Of a stretch of DNA of 64,000 bases, positions 52,676 to 62,354 are shown piece by piece; position 1 is the first letter of the stretch, and each line of letters starts with the position of its first letter. The stretch lies in assembly GCF_000422825.1 (NCBI RefSeq), contig NZ_AUGU01000015.1, forward strand, positions 68,909-132,908. The letters run 5' to 3'. The translations under genes were made by a program, and so were the position numbers. The DNA comes from Nocardioides insulae DSM 17944. GTDB taxonomy: Bacteria; Actinomycetota; Actinomycetes; Propionibacteriales; Nocardioidaceae. The notes below the pieces were generated by a model. That model searched no databases. It was not told where the DNA came from and saw nothing but the letters and a program-made list of their open reading frames with translations.

Positions 52676-54328
52676 ATGACCTCGTTGCTTCAGGGCGCCA
52701 AGAACCTGGTCACCAGGGGCACCGACATCGGCGACCGGATCGACGGACTGGCCACTGCGACGCAGGCGGCCCAGGGCCGCCTCGACGACGAGCTGGTCGA
52801 GTCGGCCCGAGCGGTGGCGGAGCGGGCCGGCAGCCGACTGCGACTCTCCGCCGACCACACCGTCGTCGGCATCGCCGGGGCCACGGGTTCGGGCAAGTCG
52901 TCCACCTTCAACGCGTTGACCGGCCTGGAGCTGTCCGCCGTCGGTGTCCGCCGGCCCACGACCTCGTGGGCGACGGCGTGCGTCTGGGGCTCCGCCGGGG
53001 CGAGCGAGCTGCTCGAGTGGCTCGGCATCCCGGAGCGCCACCAGACCACCCGCGACTCGATGCTCGACACCCGACGGGAGAGCAACGAGCTTGACGGCGT
53101 CGTGCTGCTGGACCTGCCCGACCACGACTCCACCGAGGTCTCCCACCACCTCGAGGTCGACCGGCTGGTCGACCTCGCCGACATGCTGGTGTGGGTCCTC
53201 GACCCGCAGAAGTACGCCGATGCCGCCATCCACGACCGCTACCTCGAGCCGCTGCGCACCCATGCCGAGGTGATGGTCGTGGTGCTCAACCACATCGACA
53301 CCGTGCCGGCCGACCGGCGCGAGGCGATGGTGGGCGACGTCCGGCGGTTGCTCGACCAGGACGGCCTCGCCCAGGTGCCCGTGATCGCGGTGAGCGCGCG
53401 GGAGAAGTGGGGGATCGCCGAGCTGAAGCAGGAGATCGCCCGCCGGGTCGAGAAGAAGAAGGCCACCCGGGCCCGGCTCGAAGCCGACGTCAAGGCCGCC
53501 GCGGCCAGGATCAGCGAGGCATCGGGCACGGGCTCGAACGGTCGACTGGCCCCCGAGCGGATCGAGGCGATGGACGACGCGATCGCCGAGGCGGCCGGCG
53601 TGCCGACCGTGGTCGACGCGGTCGAGCGTGCCACCCGCGTCCGTGCCCACCGGGCCACCGGCTGGCCGTTGGTCTCCTGGGTGTCCCGGTTCCGGCCGGA
53701 CCCCCTCAAACGTCTCCACCTCGACCTGGGTGCCGCCGGCAAGGAACTGGCCGGCACGCCCCGCACGTCCGTGCCCGAGGCGACCGCCGTCCAGCGGGCC
53801 CGGGTCGACACCGAGGTCCGCGCGCTGGCCGAGGACGCCGGCGCCGGACTCGGCGCCCCCTGGCAGGAGTCCATCCGTCGCGCCTCCGTCACCCGGATCG
53901 ACGATCTCGGCGACCGGCTCGACGCCGCCCTCGGCTCCACAGACCTCGGCGTCGAGCGGCTGCCCATGTGGGCCCACCTGGTGCGGGTGCTGCAGTGGCT
54001 GCTGATCCTGGTCGCCGTCGGCGGACTGGTCTGGTCGGTGGCCGCCCTCCTCTCGGGCAGCCTGGGCGACGGCGACCGCACGCCGCAGATCGGCGGCATC
54101 GCCGTACCCCTGATCCTGCTGGGCGGCGGCGTGCTGCTGGGCATCGTGCTGGCCCTGGGATGTCGATTGTTGGTGGCCGGCACCGCCCGCTCCCGTGCGG
54201 CTCGCGCGGATGCGCGGCTGCGGGCCAGGGTGCACGACGTCTCCCAGGAGCTGGTGATCACGCCCGTGCAGGAGGAGCTCGCGGCCTACGCCGAGGTTCG
54301 GCGAGGCCTCGACGCGGCGCTGGCCTGA
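52676..54328 (+). CDS. Dynamin-like large GTPase 2
   Basis: 550 aa. GTPase domain: G1 GIAGATGSGKSSTFNALTGLE, G2 RRPTTSW, G3 VLLDLPDHDS, G4 VVLNHIDTVP, G5-like VIAVSAREKWG. A helical middle and a C-terminal pair of membrane helices (MWAHLVRVLQWLLILVAVGGLVWSVAALLSG, GIAVPLILLGGGVLLGIVLALGCRLLVAGTA) follow. G4 is much closer to canonical NxxD (NHID) than in its partner, so it probably binds GTP normally. It begins 35 nt after GTPase 1 behind ACAGGGAGACC. Expected role: membrane remodelling or stress protection together with GTPase 1. Confidence 0.87.
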   Translation: MTSLLQGAKNLVTRGTDIGDRIDGLATATQAAQGRLDDELVESARAVAERAGSRLRLSADHTVVGIAGATGSGKSSTFNALTGLELSAVGVRRPTTSWATACVWGSAGASELLEWLGIPERHQTTRDSMLDTRRESNELDGVVLLDLPDHDSTEVSHHLEVDRLVDLADMLVWVLDPQKYADAAIHDRYLEPLRTHAEVMVVVLNHIDTVPADRREAMVGDVRRLLDQDGLAQVPVIAVSAREKWGIAELKQEIARRVEKKKATRARLEADVKAAAARISEASGTGSNGRLAPERIEAMDDAIAEAAGVPTVVDAVERATRVRAHRATGWPLVSWVSRFRPDPLKRLHLDLGAAGKELAGTPRTSVPEATAVQRARVDTEVRALAEDAGAGLGAPWQESIRRASVTRIDDLGDRLDAALGSTDLGVERLPMWAHLVRVLQWLLILVAVGGLVWSVAALLSGSLGDGDRTPQIGGIAVPLILLGGGVLLGIVLALGCRLLVAGTARSRAARADARLRARVHDVSQELVITPVQEELAAYAEVRRGLDAALA

Positions 54329-54472
54329 CCGCTGGCCGGGCACGACCGCTCGCTGGGTCGGACTGTTGGCGCCCTGAGCGCTGGCTGGGCCCCACCGCTC
54401 GTCGGGCCGGCTGTCGGCGCGGCCTGAGCGCTGGCTGGGTCCGACCGGGCTGAAGGGTCGACCGCGTCCGAC
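54324..54472. repeat. Three degenerate ~50-bp tandem repeats
   Basis: A core of about 25 bp, CCTGAGCGCTGGCTGGGYCC..ACCG, recurs at 54324, 54373 and 54423, i.e. every 49-50 bp; the copies diverge toward the right. The array begins at the stop codon of GTPase 2 and occupies the first half of the 342-bp gap (54329-54670). The rest of the gap shows no gene, only the ribosome site of ssb. Confidence 0.65.
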
Positions 54473-54670
54473 CGGCTGAACGGCCGACAGGGTCCGGCTC
54501 GGGCAGCGCCCCACGCGGGCCGGTCGGCACCCACAATGGCTCCGTCGATCACCCCTGTCCCCAGCACGCTGCGTCCCGGGAGCGCTCGGTGCCGAGAGCA
54601 CGGAAGCTTGACCTCGACAGCGATGGTGCAGCGCCGCCGGGTAGCCCGCGCGGAGCGGAGGGGAGAGCTG

Positions 54671-55123
54671 ATGAACGAGACGATCGTGACGGTGCGAGGG
54701 TACGTCGGAGCCGAGGTGTCCCTGCGGGCCGCGGGTGAGGTCGACGTGGCCAGTTTCCGGGTGGCCGCTACGCCGCGCCGCTACAGCCGGCGCACGGAGA
54801 GCTGGTCCGATGCGCCGACCCAGTGGTTCACGGTGAGCGCGTGGCGGGGGCTCGCGGGCAACGTGGCGACCTCGCTGCACACCGGCGATGCGGTGATCGT
54901 GCAGGGCCGGCTGTCCCTGCACAGCTGGACCGACAGCGAGGGCGTCGAGCAGACCAGCTACGAGATCGACGCCGACCTGGTGGGGCACGACCTCAGCAAA
55001 GGCACAGCGGTGTTCACCAAACCGGTGCGCGAGCCCCGAGCCGCCCCTGAGGAGGAGGCCGTCCAGCCCGCCGATCCGGTCTCGGACTGGCGGGTGCCCG
55101 GGGGTGACAGCACGGCTGCGTGA
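54671..55123 (+). CDS. ssb: Divergent single-stranded DNA-binding protein
   Basis: 150 aa OB-fold SSB: MNETIVTVRGYVGAEVSLRAAGEVDVASFRVAATPRRY, TQWFTVSAWRGLAGNVATSLHTGDAVIVQGRLSLHSWTD, YEIDADLVGHDLSKGTAVF. The C-terminal tail is short and ends GGDSTAA instead of the acidic DDDIPF tip that recruits replication partners. It is therefore probably a paralogue used in transformation, recombination or stress, not the housekeeping SSB. A strong GGAGGGGAGAG site precedes the ATG. It is preceded by a tandem-repeat region and followed by ettA. Confidence 0.88.
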   Translation: MNETIVTVRGYVGAEVSLRAAGEVDVASFRVAATPRRYSRRTESWSDAPTQWFTVSAWRGLAGNVATSLHTGDAVIVQGRLSLHSWTDSEGVEQTSYEIDADLVGHDLSKGTAVFTKPVREPRAAPEEEAVQPADPVSDWRVPGGDSTAA

Positions 55124-55197
55124 GCGCGACCATGCCAGGCCGTCCCGGGGAGGCCGCCGACGCGTTCACCTTGGGTGATGTGCCCTAGCCTTGGGGC

Positions 55198-56880
<1,683 letters not shown>

Positions 56881-56918
56881 CCAGCGACTGAGCAGAGCCA
56901 CCGCTCGGCCGGCCGACG

Positions 56919-56958
56919 ACGAAGCCCCCACCCGGATCATCCGCGGTGGGGGCTTCGT
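56919..56958. terminator. Bidirectional terminator between ettA and marR
   Basis: Perfect 14-bp stem ACGAAGCCCCCACC / GGTGGGGGCTTCGT with a 12-nt loop, between convergent genes. Confidence 0.85.
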
Positions 56959-56988
56959 GTCCCTCGGCTGAGGTGACGGTCGGAGAAC

Positions 56989-57486
56989 TCAGGGGGCCGG
57001 CGCGGGCTGACGGATCTCCATGTGCGGGTGGAGGGCGATGAGGTTGTCGGCCACCACGTTCATCACCCGCCCGAGGGCCTCGTAGTCCTCGGTGCCGACC
57101 AGGTCGACCAGGTAGGACCGCACGCTCTCCACATGCGAGGGGGCCGCCTGCCGGAGCATGCGCATGCCTTCCTCGGTGATCTGAGCGACCACTCCGCGTC
57201 CGTCCTCGGCTGTCTGGGTGCGACGGACCCAACCGGACTTCTCCATCCGAGTGATCGTGTGGGTGACACGGCTACGGCTGTGGGCCAGCGAGTCCGCCAG
57301 GTGAGCCATCCGCATCTGGCCGTCGCGCTCGGAGAGCCGCACCAGCACCTCGTACTCGCCCAGCGAGATGTCGAAGTCGCGGCGCAGGTCATCGTCGAGA
57401 CGGTCCAGCAGGAGTGTCATACCGATCAGCAGCGCCCGCCAGGAGCGCTGCTGATCGGCTTCGAGCCAGCGTGTCGAGTCGTTCAC
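56989..57486 (-). CDS. MarR-family transcriptional regulator
   Basis: 165 aa winged helix-turn-helix protein: LLIGMTLLLDRLDDDLRRDFDISLGEYEVLVRLSERDGQMRMAHLADSLAHSRSRVTHTITRMEKSGWVRRTQTAEDGRGVVAQITEEG. The GTG at 57486 has TAAACT 6 nt upstream (leaderless). Between that promoter and the thiolase stop lies CTGAC-AGCG-GTCAG, matching the core of the operator before the MarR-GNAT gene. Autoregulation, and possibly control of shared targets, is likely. It is downstream of and codirectional with the thiolase, but has its own promoter. Confidence 0.93.
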   Translation of the reverse strand: MNDSTRWLEADQQRSWRALLIGMTLLLDRLDDDLRRDFDISLGEYEVLVRLSERDGQMRMAHLADSLAHSRSRVTHTITRMEKSGWVRRTQTAEDGRGVVAQITEEGMRMLRQAAPSHVESVRSYLVDLVGTEDYEALGRVMNVVADNLIALHPHMEIRQPAPAP

Positions 57487-57501
57487 GCTCTCAGTTTAGG
57501 G

Positions 57502-57515
57502 CTGACAGCGGTCAG
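57502..57515. promoter_or_regulatory. MarR-type operator half-palindrome
   Basis: CTGAC-AGCG-GTCAG, 4 nt upstream of the TAAACT -10 box (57493-57498) of marR and overlapping the thiolase stop codon. The core is identical to the MarR-GNAT operator at 33253-33272. Confidence 0.6.
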
Positions 57516-58726
57516 ATCCGCTCAAGGATCAGCGCCATGCCCTGACCGCCACCGACGCACATCGTGATCAGGCCGGTGCTCTTGTCGTGCCAGTCCAGTG
57601 AGTTGAGCATGGTGTTCTGGAGTCGGGCGCCGGTCATGCCGAACGGGTGCCCGACCGCGATCGCGCCACCGTTCACGTTGAGCCGGTCGAGGTCGATCCC
57701 GAGTTCCTGGTACGACGGGATCACCTGGGCGGCGAACGCCTCGTTGATCTCGACCAGGTCGATGTCGTTGATGCTCATGCCGGCGTGCCGGAGCGCCTGC
57801 TTGGTGGCTTCGACCGGGCCCAGGCCCATGATCTCGGGGGAGAGGCCGCTCACCCCCGTGGACACGATCCGCGCCAACGGGGTGACCCCGAGTTCGGCGG
57901 CCTTGGTGTCGGACATGATCACCACGGCAGCGGCGCCGTCGTTGAGCGCGCAGCAGTTGCCGGCGGTGATCCGGCCGTCCTCGCGGAAGACCGGCTTGAG
58001 TCCGCTGATGGCCTCCAGGGTGACGCCCGAGCGAGGACCGTCGTCGGCGGAGACGACGGTGCCGTCGGACAGCGTGACCGGGGTGATCTCGCGGGCCCAG
58101 AAGCCGTCCGCGATCGCCTTCTCGGCGAGGTTCTGGCTGCGGACGCCGAACTCGTCCATCTCCTGCCGGGAGATGCCCTTGAGCTGGGCGACGTTCTCGG
58201 CGGTCTCACCCATCGCGATGTAGACGTCGGGGAGCAGGCCGTCCTTGCGCGGGTCGTGCCACGGGGTGTTCGCCGCAGAGGATGCCTTCGTACGTTCCTT
58301 CGCGTCGGCGAAGAGCGGGTTCTGGGTGTCGGGCAGGTGGTCGGAGGTGCCCTTGGCGAAGCGGGAGACGGTCTCGACGCCGGCGGAGATGAACACGTCG
58401 CCCTCGCCCGCCTTGATCGCGTGGAAGGCCATCCGGGTCGTCTGCACCGAGGAGGAACAGTAACGAGTGACGGTCGCGCCCGGCACGGTGTCCCAGCCGT
58501 TCAGCACGCTGACCACGCGTCCCATGTTGCTGCCGGACTCGCCACCGGGCAGCCCGCAGCCGAGGAGCAGGTCGTCGACGGCGTCCGGTTCCAGGCCAGG
58601 CACCTTCTCAACGGCCGTCCTGGTGATGAAGGCGGCGAGGTCGTCGGGACGGAAGTCCTTGAGCGACCCCTTGTTCGCGCGGCCGATGGGGGTGCGTGCC
58701 GCGGAAACGATGACTGCCTCGGGCAT
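57512..58726 (-). CDS. Acetyl-CoA acetyltransferase / 3-ketoacyl-CoA thiolase
   Basis: 404 aa thiolase. The nucleophilic Cys is in TVTRYCSSSVQTTRMAFHAI, GHPFGMTGAR carries the His, and the C-terminal CVGGGQGMALILERI carries the second catalytic Cys. LVEINEAFAAQVIPSYQELG is also family standard. It condenses or cleaves acetyl units in fatty-acid, sterol or polyhydroxyalkanoate metabolism; which is not predictable. GGAGAG precedes the ATG. It is divergent from the hotdog thioesterase gene, with about 200 bp of shared upstream sequence in which no strong element was seen. Confidence 0.93.
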   Translation of the reverse strand: MPEAVIVSAARTPIGRANKGSLKDFRPDDLAAFITRTAVEKVPGLEPDAVDDLLLGCGLPGGESGSNMGRVVSVLNGWDTVPGATVTRYCSSSVQTTRMAFHAIKAGEGDVFISAGVETVSRFAKGTSDHLPDTQNPLFADAKERTKASSAANTPWHDPRKDGLLPDVYIAMGETAENVAQLKGISRQEMDEFGVRSQNLAEKAIADGFWAREITPVTLSDGTVVSADDGPRSGVTLEAISGLKPVFREDGRITAGNCCALNDGAAAVVIMSDTKAAELGVTPLARIVSTGVSGLSPEIMGLGPVEATKQALRHAGMSINDIDLVEINEAFAAQVIPSYQELGIDLDRLNVNGGAIAVGHPFGMTGARLQNTMLNSLDWHDKSTGLITMCVGGGQGMALILERI

Positions 58727-58923
58727 GGGTTCTCTCCGTACGAGTCAGGGATTGGGACCTTGGTCACCCTAGGCCATCCCGGGTCATCCGGACCGGGCTG
58801 AAAGGTGACCTGCCCCACACGTTCGAGGGGGTGCGGAGCCCGGACTGGTTGGCCGGCACAACCGGCGGGTGCGCTACGCCACGACATGCTCCGTCGTACG
58901 CCGGGATCTGGCACCATCAGCCC

Positions 58924-59790
58924 GTGCGCCACCTCTACCAGTGCCCGATGCGTTGGGCCGACATGGATCAGCTGGGTCACGTCAACAACGTGGTCTACGT
59001 GGACTACCTGCAGGAGGCGCGGGTGGACATGCTGCGTGTCCACGCCCGTGGTCCCCAGACCGACGGGCTCGCCGAGGGCACGGTGGTCGCCGAGCACCAG
59101 GTCACCTATGTCGCCCCAGCCACCTTCGGCTTCCGGCCGATCAGCATCGAGACCTGGGTGACCGAGATCCACGCGGCGTCCTTCACGATGGCCTACGAGG
59201 TCTTCCACGAGGACGCCGACGGGCTGCGGACCGTCTACCTACGGGCGACGAGCGTTCTGGCGCCGTACATCTTCAGCACCGAGCTGCCGCGCCGCCTCAC
59301 CCACGGGGAGAGGGAGTCGCTGGCGGTCTACCTGGAGCCAACGCCCCGGCCGCGGGTGCAGATCGGGGAGACGCGACGTAGCGAGGCGGGTCACTATCCG
59401 CTGCGTGTCCGCTTCTCCGACGTCGACGCCTACGGCCACGTCAACAACGTCAAGTACTTCGAATACTTCCAGGAGGCCAGGATCAAGGCGCTCGCGATCG
59501 CGGCCGGCGGCGCCGACGTCCCGCGGCCGGCGATGGTGGTGGCGCAGACCGATGTCGTCTATCGGCGTCCGATCCTGTTCCGCGCCGACGCCTACGACAC
59601 CTGGACCTGGGTCCATCGGGTGGGCACCAGGTCACTGGAACTGCACGCCGAGATCCGTGACCCGCAGGTCGAGGGCCGCGCCGGAGCACTTGCCCGAGGG
59701 CGCTTCGTGATGGTGCTCTTCGACCCGACGACCGGGCGGAGCATCGAGCCCACCCCCGAGACCCGCGCCTTCCTCGAGCGGCTCGGCTGA
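58924..59790 (+). CDS. Acyl-CoA thioesterase with two hotdog domains
   Basis: 288 aa made of two head-to-tail 4-hydroxybenzoyl-CoA-type hotdog domains. Each has the same catalytic region: WADMDQLGHVNNVVYVDYLQEARVDML in the first half and FSDVDAYGHVNNVKYFEYFQEARIKAL in the second, with matching later strands. The domains are fused, giving a pseudo-dimer instead of a homodimer. It would release acyl groups from CoA. GTG 58924 is chosen because the first domain starts here; a CACCAT box 6 nt upstream may allow leaderless transcription. It is divergent from the thiolase, consistent with acyl-CoA metabolism. Confidence 0.88.
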   Translation: MRHLYQCPMRWADMDQLGHVNNVVYVDYLQEARVDMLRVHARGPQTDGLAEGTVVAEHQVTYVAPATFGFRPISIETWVTEIHAASFTMAYEVFHEDADGLRTVYLRATSVLAPYIFSTELPRRLTHGERESLAVYLEPTPRPRVQIGETRRSEAGHYPLRVRFSDVDAYGHVNNVKYFEYFQEARIKALAIAAGGADVPRPAMVVAQTDVVYRRPILFRADAYDTWTWVHRVGTRSLELHAEIRDPQVEGRAGALARGRFVMVLFDPTTGRSIEPTPETRAFLERLG

Positions 59791-59823
59791 TCCTGGTCGT
59801 CCGACCGGGCAGCGGGGCGAGGG

Positions 59824-60381
59824 TCAGGTCAGCTGGGGGAGCGGTTCTGGGGTGGTGGCGCGAAGACGCTTGAGGGCTCGGTGACGTGTGACCCGCACGG
59901 AGACCGTGCTGGTGCCGAGGGCCGCAGCGGTCGCGGCTACGTCGAGCCCGACGACCTCCAGGCACGAGATCACGTCGCGCTCGCGCGACGGCAGGGAAGC
60001 GAGCGTGGCGCGCACCCAGTCCTGACCGGACACGACCGAGTCGGGGCCGGGCACGCTGCCGCCCAGTTCCACCAGATCCGCGTGCTCGCTCGGCGAGGTC
60101 CGCCGACGTCCACTCTTGCGTCGGGAGTTGGCCGCGAGGTGGCGGGCGATCCCGAAGAGCCAGCCGGCGAAGTCGGAGGAGGTGCCGTGGAAGGTGCGCA
60201 GTTTCGAGGCGGCGGTCAGCCAGGCCTCCGAGGCGAGATCCTCGGCGCTCTCGATGCTGTCGGTGGAGCCGCGGGTCTCCAGCCAGACGAGAAGACGCCC
60301 GGCGTGGGCTCGATAGAGCGCTCGCCAGGCATCCGGGTCGCCGTTCTTCGCGTCGGCGATGAGGTCATCGTCAGTGGCCAC
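59824..60381 (-). CDS. ECF-type RNA polymerase sigma factor
   Basis: 185 aa with region 2 (DAWRALYRAHAGRLLVWL...AEDLASEAWLTAASKLRTFHGTSSDFAGWLFGIARHLAANSRR) and region 4 (LASLPSRERDVISCLEVVGLDVAATAAALGTSTVSVRVTRHRALKRLR). The GTG at 60381 overlaps the upstream gene by 11 bp, with GAGGGA as ribosome site. The upstream gene encodes a single-pass protein that may be its anti-sigma factor or sensor, though the order (partner first) is unusual. Target promoters are unknown; no obvious ECF promoter precedes the pair. Confidence 0.9.
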   Translation of the reverse strand: MATDDDLIADAKNGDPDAWRALYRAHAGRLLVWLETRGSTDSIESAEDLASEAWLTAASKLRTFHGTSSDFAGWLFGIARHLAANSRRKSGRRRTSPSEHADLVELGGSVPGPDSVVSGQDWVRATLASLPSRERDVISCLEVVGLDVAATAAALGTSTVSVRVTRHRALKRLRATTPEPLPQLT

Positions 60382-61255
60382 GGTCCCTCACTGAATCATG
60401 GGACCCAGCGGAGGGATAGTCCGACCCTCGTCGATCGGTGTCGCGCCATCGCCATTCCCAGGCATGCCGCGAGCCGGGATCTCGATCCCGGCTCTGTTCG
60501 TCCGATCCGTCGGAGTGGTTGTCCCCTCGGTGGTCATCGTGGTCCGAATCCTGATCGGGCCAGTTCCAGTTCCAGCCCGAGCCCCAGTGATCCTGGTCTC
60601 GGGCACCCTCGTCGCTGTGGCGATCACCGCTCGATCGCGGGGGATCGGGTTTCTGCCCCGGAAGTTCGATGGTCGAGTTCCCCCGCGAGCCGGTGGACCC
60701 GTGGCGGGATTCACCGGACTTGCTGGACTTGCCTGACTTGCCGGGGTCGGTGGCTGCCTCCGGTCCGCCCCCCTTGGTCGCGGGTGGGTCCGGTGGCGTC
60801 GCAGGCGCTTCCTGGTGCTGTGAGGGCGCGTCCTGCCCCGGCCGCTCGGCGTCGTCGGTGTGGGGATCCGACGACGCCTCGGGTGCGGCCGGGGCTGAAC
60901 GCGAGATGCCGGCGCCGGGGTCTACCGTCGTGGGGTCGGTAGACTCCGGCGCCCGCTGGATGGCGCCGCGAGGGGATGAGGCGTCGCCATCCGGACTCGA
61001 GGGCGGGAGGGACGGGCCCATGGAGGGGCCACCCGCGGGTTCAAGTGGGGACTCGATCCCAGGTGTGGCTCCGAGGAGCCACGAGACCGAGGCGACCGCG
61101 GCAACAGCCGTGGCCGCGAGTAGAACCCGGATTCCCGCCGTACGAGCCGGTCGAGGGGCGGAGCTGAGCTCCACCAACTGAGCGAGCAGCACCGGATCGG
61201 GCTCCAGCGCCGGGATATGGGCGCGGAGCTCGGTGAGGGGCGGCTGACTCGTCAT
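60371..61255 (-). CDS. Single-pass membrane protein, putative anti-sigma factor / sensor
   Basis: 294 aa, not recognised by family. A cytosolic N-terminal stretch of about 40 residues (LTELRAHIPALEPDPVLLAQLVELSS) precedes a membrane helix (TAGIRVLLAATAVAAVASVSWLLGA, about 39-63). The remaining 230 residues are extracytoplasmic and low complexity: Pro/Ser/Gly/Glu-rich, then Asp/His/Trp/Arg-rich (WGSGWNWNWPDQDSDHDDH). The His/Asp cluster could bind divalent metal. It overlaps the ECF sigma gene by 11 bp, so the short N-terminal part may be a minimal anti-sigma domain; no canonical ZAS zinc motif is seen. Confidence 0.7.
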   Translation of the reverse strand: MTSQPPLTELRAHIPALEPDPVLLAQLVELSSAPRPARTAGIRVLLAATAVAAVASVSWLLGATPGIESPLEPAGGPSMGPSLPPSSPDGDASSPRGAIQRAPESTDPTTVDPGAGISRSAPAAPEASSDPHTDDAERPGQDAPSQHQEAPATPPDPPATKGGGPEAATDPGKSGKSSKSGESRHGSTGSRGNSTIELPGQKPDPPRSSGDRHSDEGARDQDHWGSGWNWNWPDQDSDHDDHRGDNHSDGSDEQSRDRDPGSRHAWEWRWRDTDRRGSDYPSAGSHDSVRDRGH

Positions 61256-61357
61256 CGCTCAATCGGGTCGGGATGCGCGGTGCGCACCGGTGAACAGGCT
61301 TTCCATCCTCTACCTGTCGCGGGCTGGCGGGAGCGTTACGTCGGGATCGAAGTTTTT

Positions 61358-61729
61358 TCAGACCGGCGTGTTCACCATGAACTGGGCCGCGTGGGTGACG
61401 TACTCCCAGAACCGCTGATCCTGCTCAGGAGTGAGATCCGCGGCGTCGAGACCGGCCCGGAAGTGGTGCAGCCAGTGGTCGGCTGCGTCCGGGGTCACCG
61501 GGAACGGCGAGTGCCGCATCCGCAGACGTGGGTGGCCGCGGGTCTCGGAGTAGGTCGTCGGACCGCCCCAGTACTGGCACAGGAACAGGAAGAAACGCTC
61601 CTCGGCAGGGCCGAGATCCTCCTCGGGGTACATCGGCCGGAGGAGTTCGTCCCCCGCGACGCCCTCGTAGAACCTCGCGACGATGGTGCGGATCGTGTCG
61701 GCGCCGCCGATCTCGTCGTAGAAGGTCAC
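61358..61729 (-). CDS. glbO: Truncated haemoglobin, group II (TrHbO)
   Basis: 123 aa. Group II markers: TFYDEIGGADTIRTIVARFYEGVAGDELLRPMYPEEDLGPAEERFFLFLCQYWGGPTTYSETRGHPRLRMRHSPFPV, with the proximal His in RHSPF and the E7/CD1 Tyr/Trp region typical of GlbO. Such proteins bind O2 tightly and may protect against peroxide or assist respiration. The GTG at 61729 is where the family starts; CACAAT 6 nt upstream fits a leaderless promoter, and the longer frame does not belong. It is divergent from the OsmC gene. Confidence 0.93.
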   Translation of the reverse strand: MTFYDEIGGADTIRTIVARFYEGVAGDELLRPMYPEEDLGPAEERFFLFLCQYWGGPTTYSETRGHPRLRMRHSPFPVTPDAADHWLHHFRAGLDAADLTPEQDQRFWEYVTHAAQFMVNTPV

Positions 61730-61820
61730 CCGCCCATTGTGCCGAGCACCCGGTTGCCCGACATATTCGCCGTGGAAGACTCTGGGTGTCTGCTCACCGA
61801 TCATCGAGGGAGAAACATCC

Positions 61821-62246
61821 ATGCCCACCATCCGCAACGCCACGACCGTCTGGGAGGGCACCCTGTTCGAGGGTGCCGGCAAGGTGACCCTGGACTCCTC
61901 AGGTCTGGGCACCTACGACGTCTCCTGGCCCTCGCGGGCTGAGGAGGCCAACGGCAAGACCAGCCCCGAGGAGCTCATCGCGGCCGCGCACTCCTCCTGC
62001 TTCTCGATGGCCTTCTCCAACGCGCTGGCCAAGAACGACACCCCGGCGACCAGCCTGACCACCACCGCGGCGGTCGAGCTCACCCCCGGCACCGGGATCA
62101 CCGGCATCAAGCTCACCGTTCGCGGCACCGTGCCCGGCATCGACAACGCGACCTTCGTCGAGCTGGCTGAGGGCGCCAAGGCCGGCTGCCCCGTCTCCCA
62201 GGCGCTCGCCGGCACCACCATCACCCTGGATGCCGCCCTGAGCTGA
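61821..62246 (+). CDS. OsmC/Ohr-family peroxidase
   Basis: 141 aa. The two redox cysteines are in AAAHSSCFSMAFSNAL and GCPVSQALAG, as in OsmC (organic hydroperoxide resistance group). It reduces organic peroxides using lipoyl or thiol donors. The domain order beta-alpha-beta is complete (TTVWEGTLFEGAGKVTLDSSGLGTYDVSWPSR..., SLTTTAAVELTPGTGITGIKLTVRGTVPG). GAGGGAG precedes the ATG. Together with GlbO and Bcp it indicates peroxide-stress capacity. Two terminator-like hairpins follow. Confidence 0.93.
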   Translation: MPTIRNATTVWEGTLFEGAGKVTLDSSGLGTYDVSWPSRAEEANGKTSPEELIAAAHSSCFSMAFSNALAKNDTPATSLTTTAAVELTPGTGITGIKLTVRGTVPGIDNATFVELAEGAKAGCPVSQALAGTTITLDAALS

Positions 62247-62267
62247 GCCTCGTCGCCGGTGCGTGCC

Positions 62268-62291
62268 ACGGACCTGGGGCACCAGGTCCGT
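62268..62291 (+). terminator. Terminator of OsmC gene
   Basis: Perfect 10-bp stem ACGGACCTGG / CCAGGTCCGT with loop GGCA, 21 nt after the stop codon. Confidence 0.7.
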
Positions 62292-62305
62292 CGTCCCGCC
62301 GGTGG

Positions 62306-62354
62306 GGTACGACGAGGGGCCGCAGCCCTGCCGGCTGCGGCCCCTCGTCGTACC
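62306..62354. terminator. 22-bp hairpin between convergent OsmC and MscS genes
   Basis: Perfect 22-base arms (62306-62327 and 62333-62354, starting GGTACGACGAGGGG) with a 5-nt loop. It probably terminates the MscS gene on the minus strand and backs up the OsmC terminator. Its right arm is shared with the first unit of a 16-bp tandem repeat. Confidence 0.75.
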
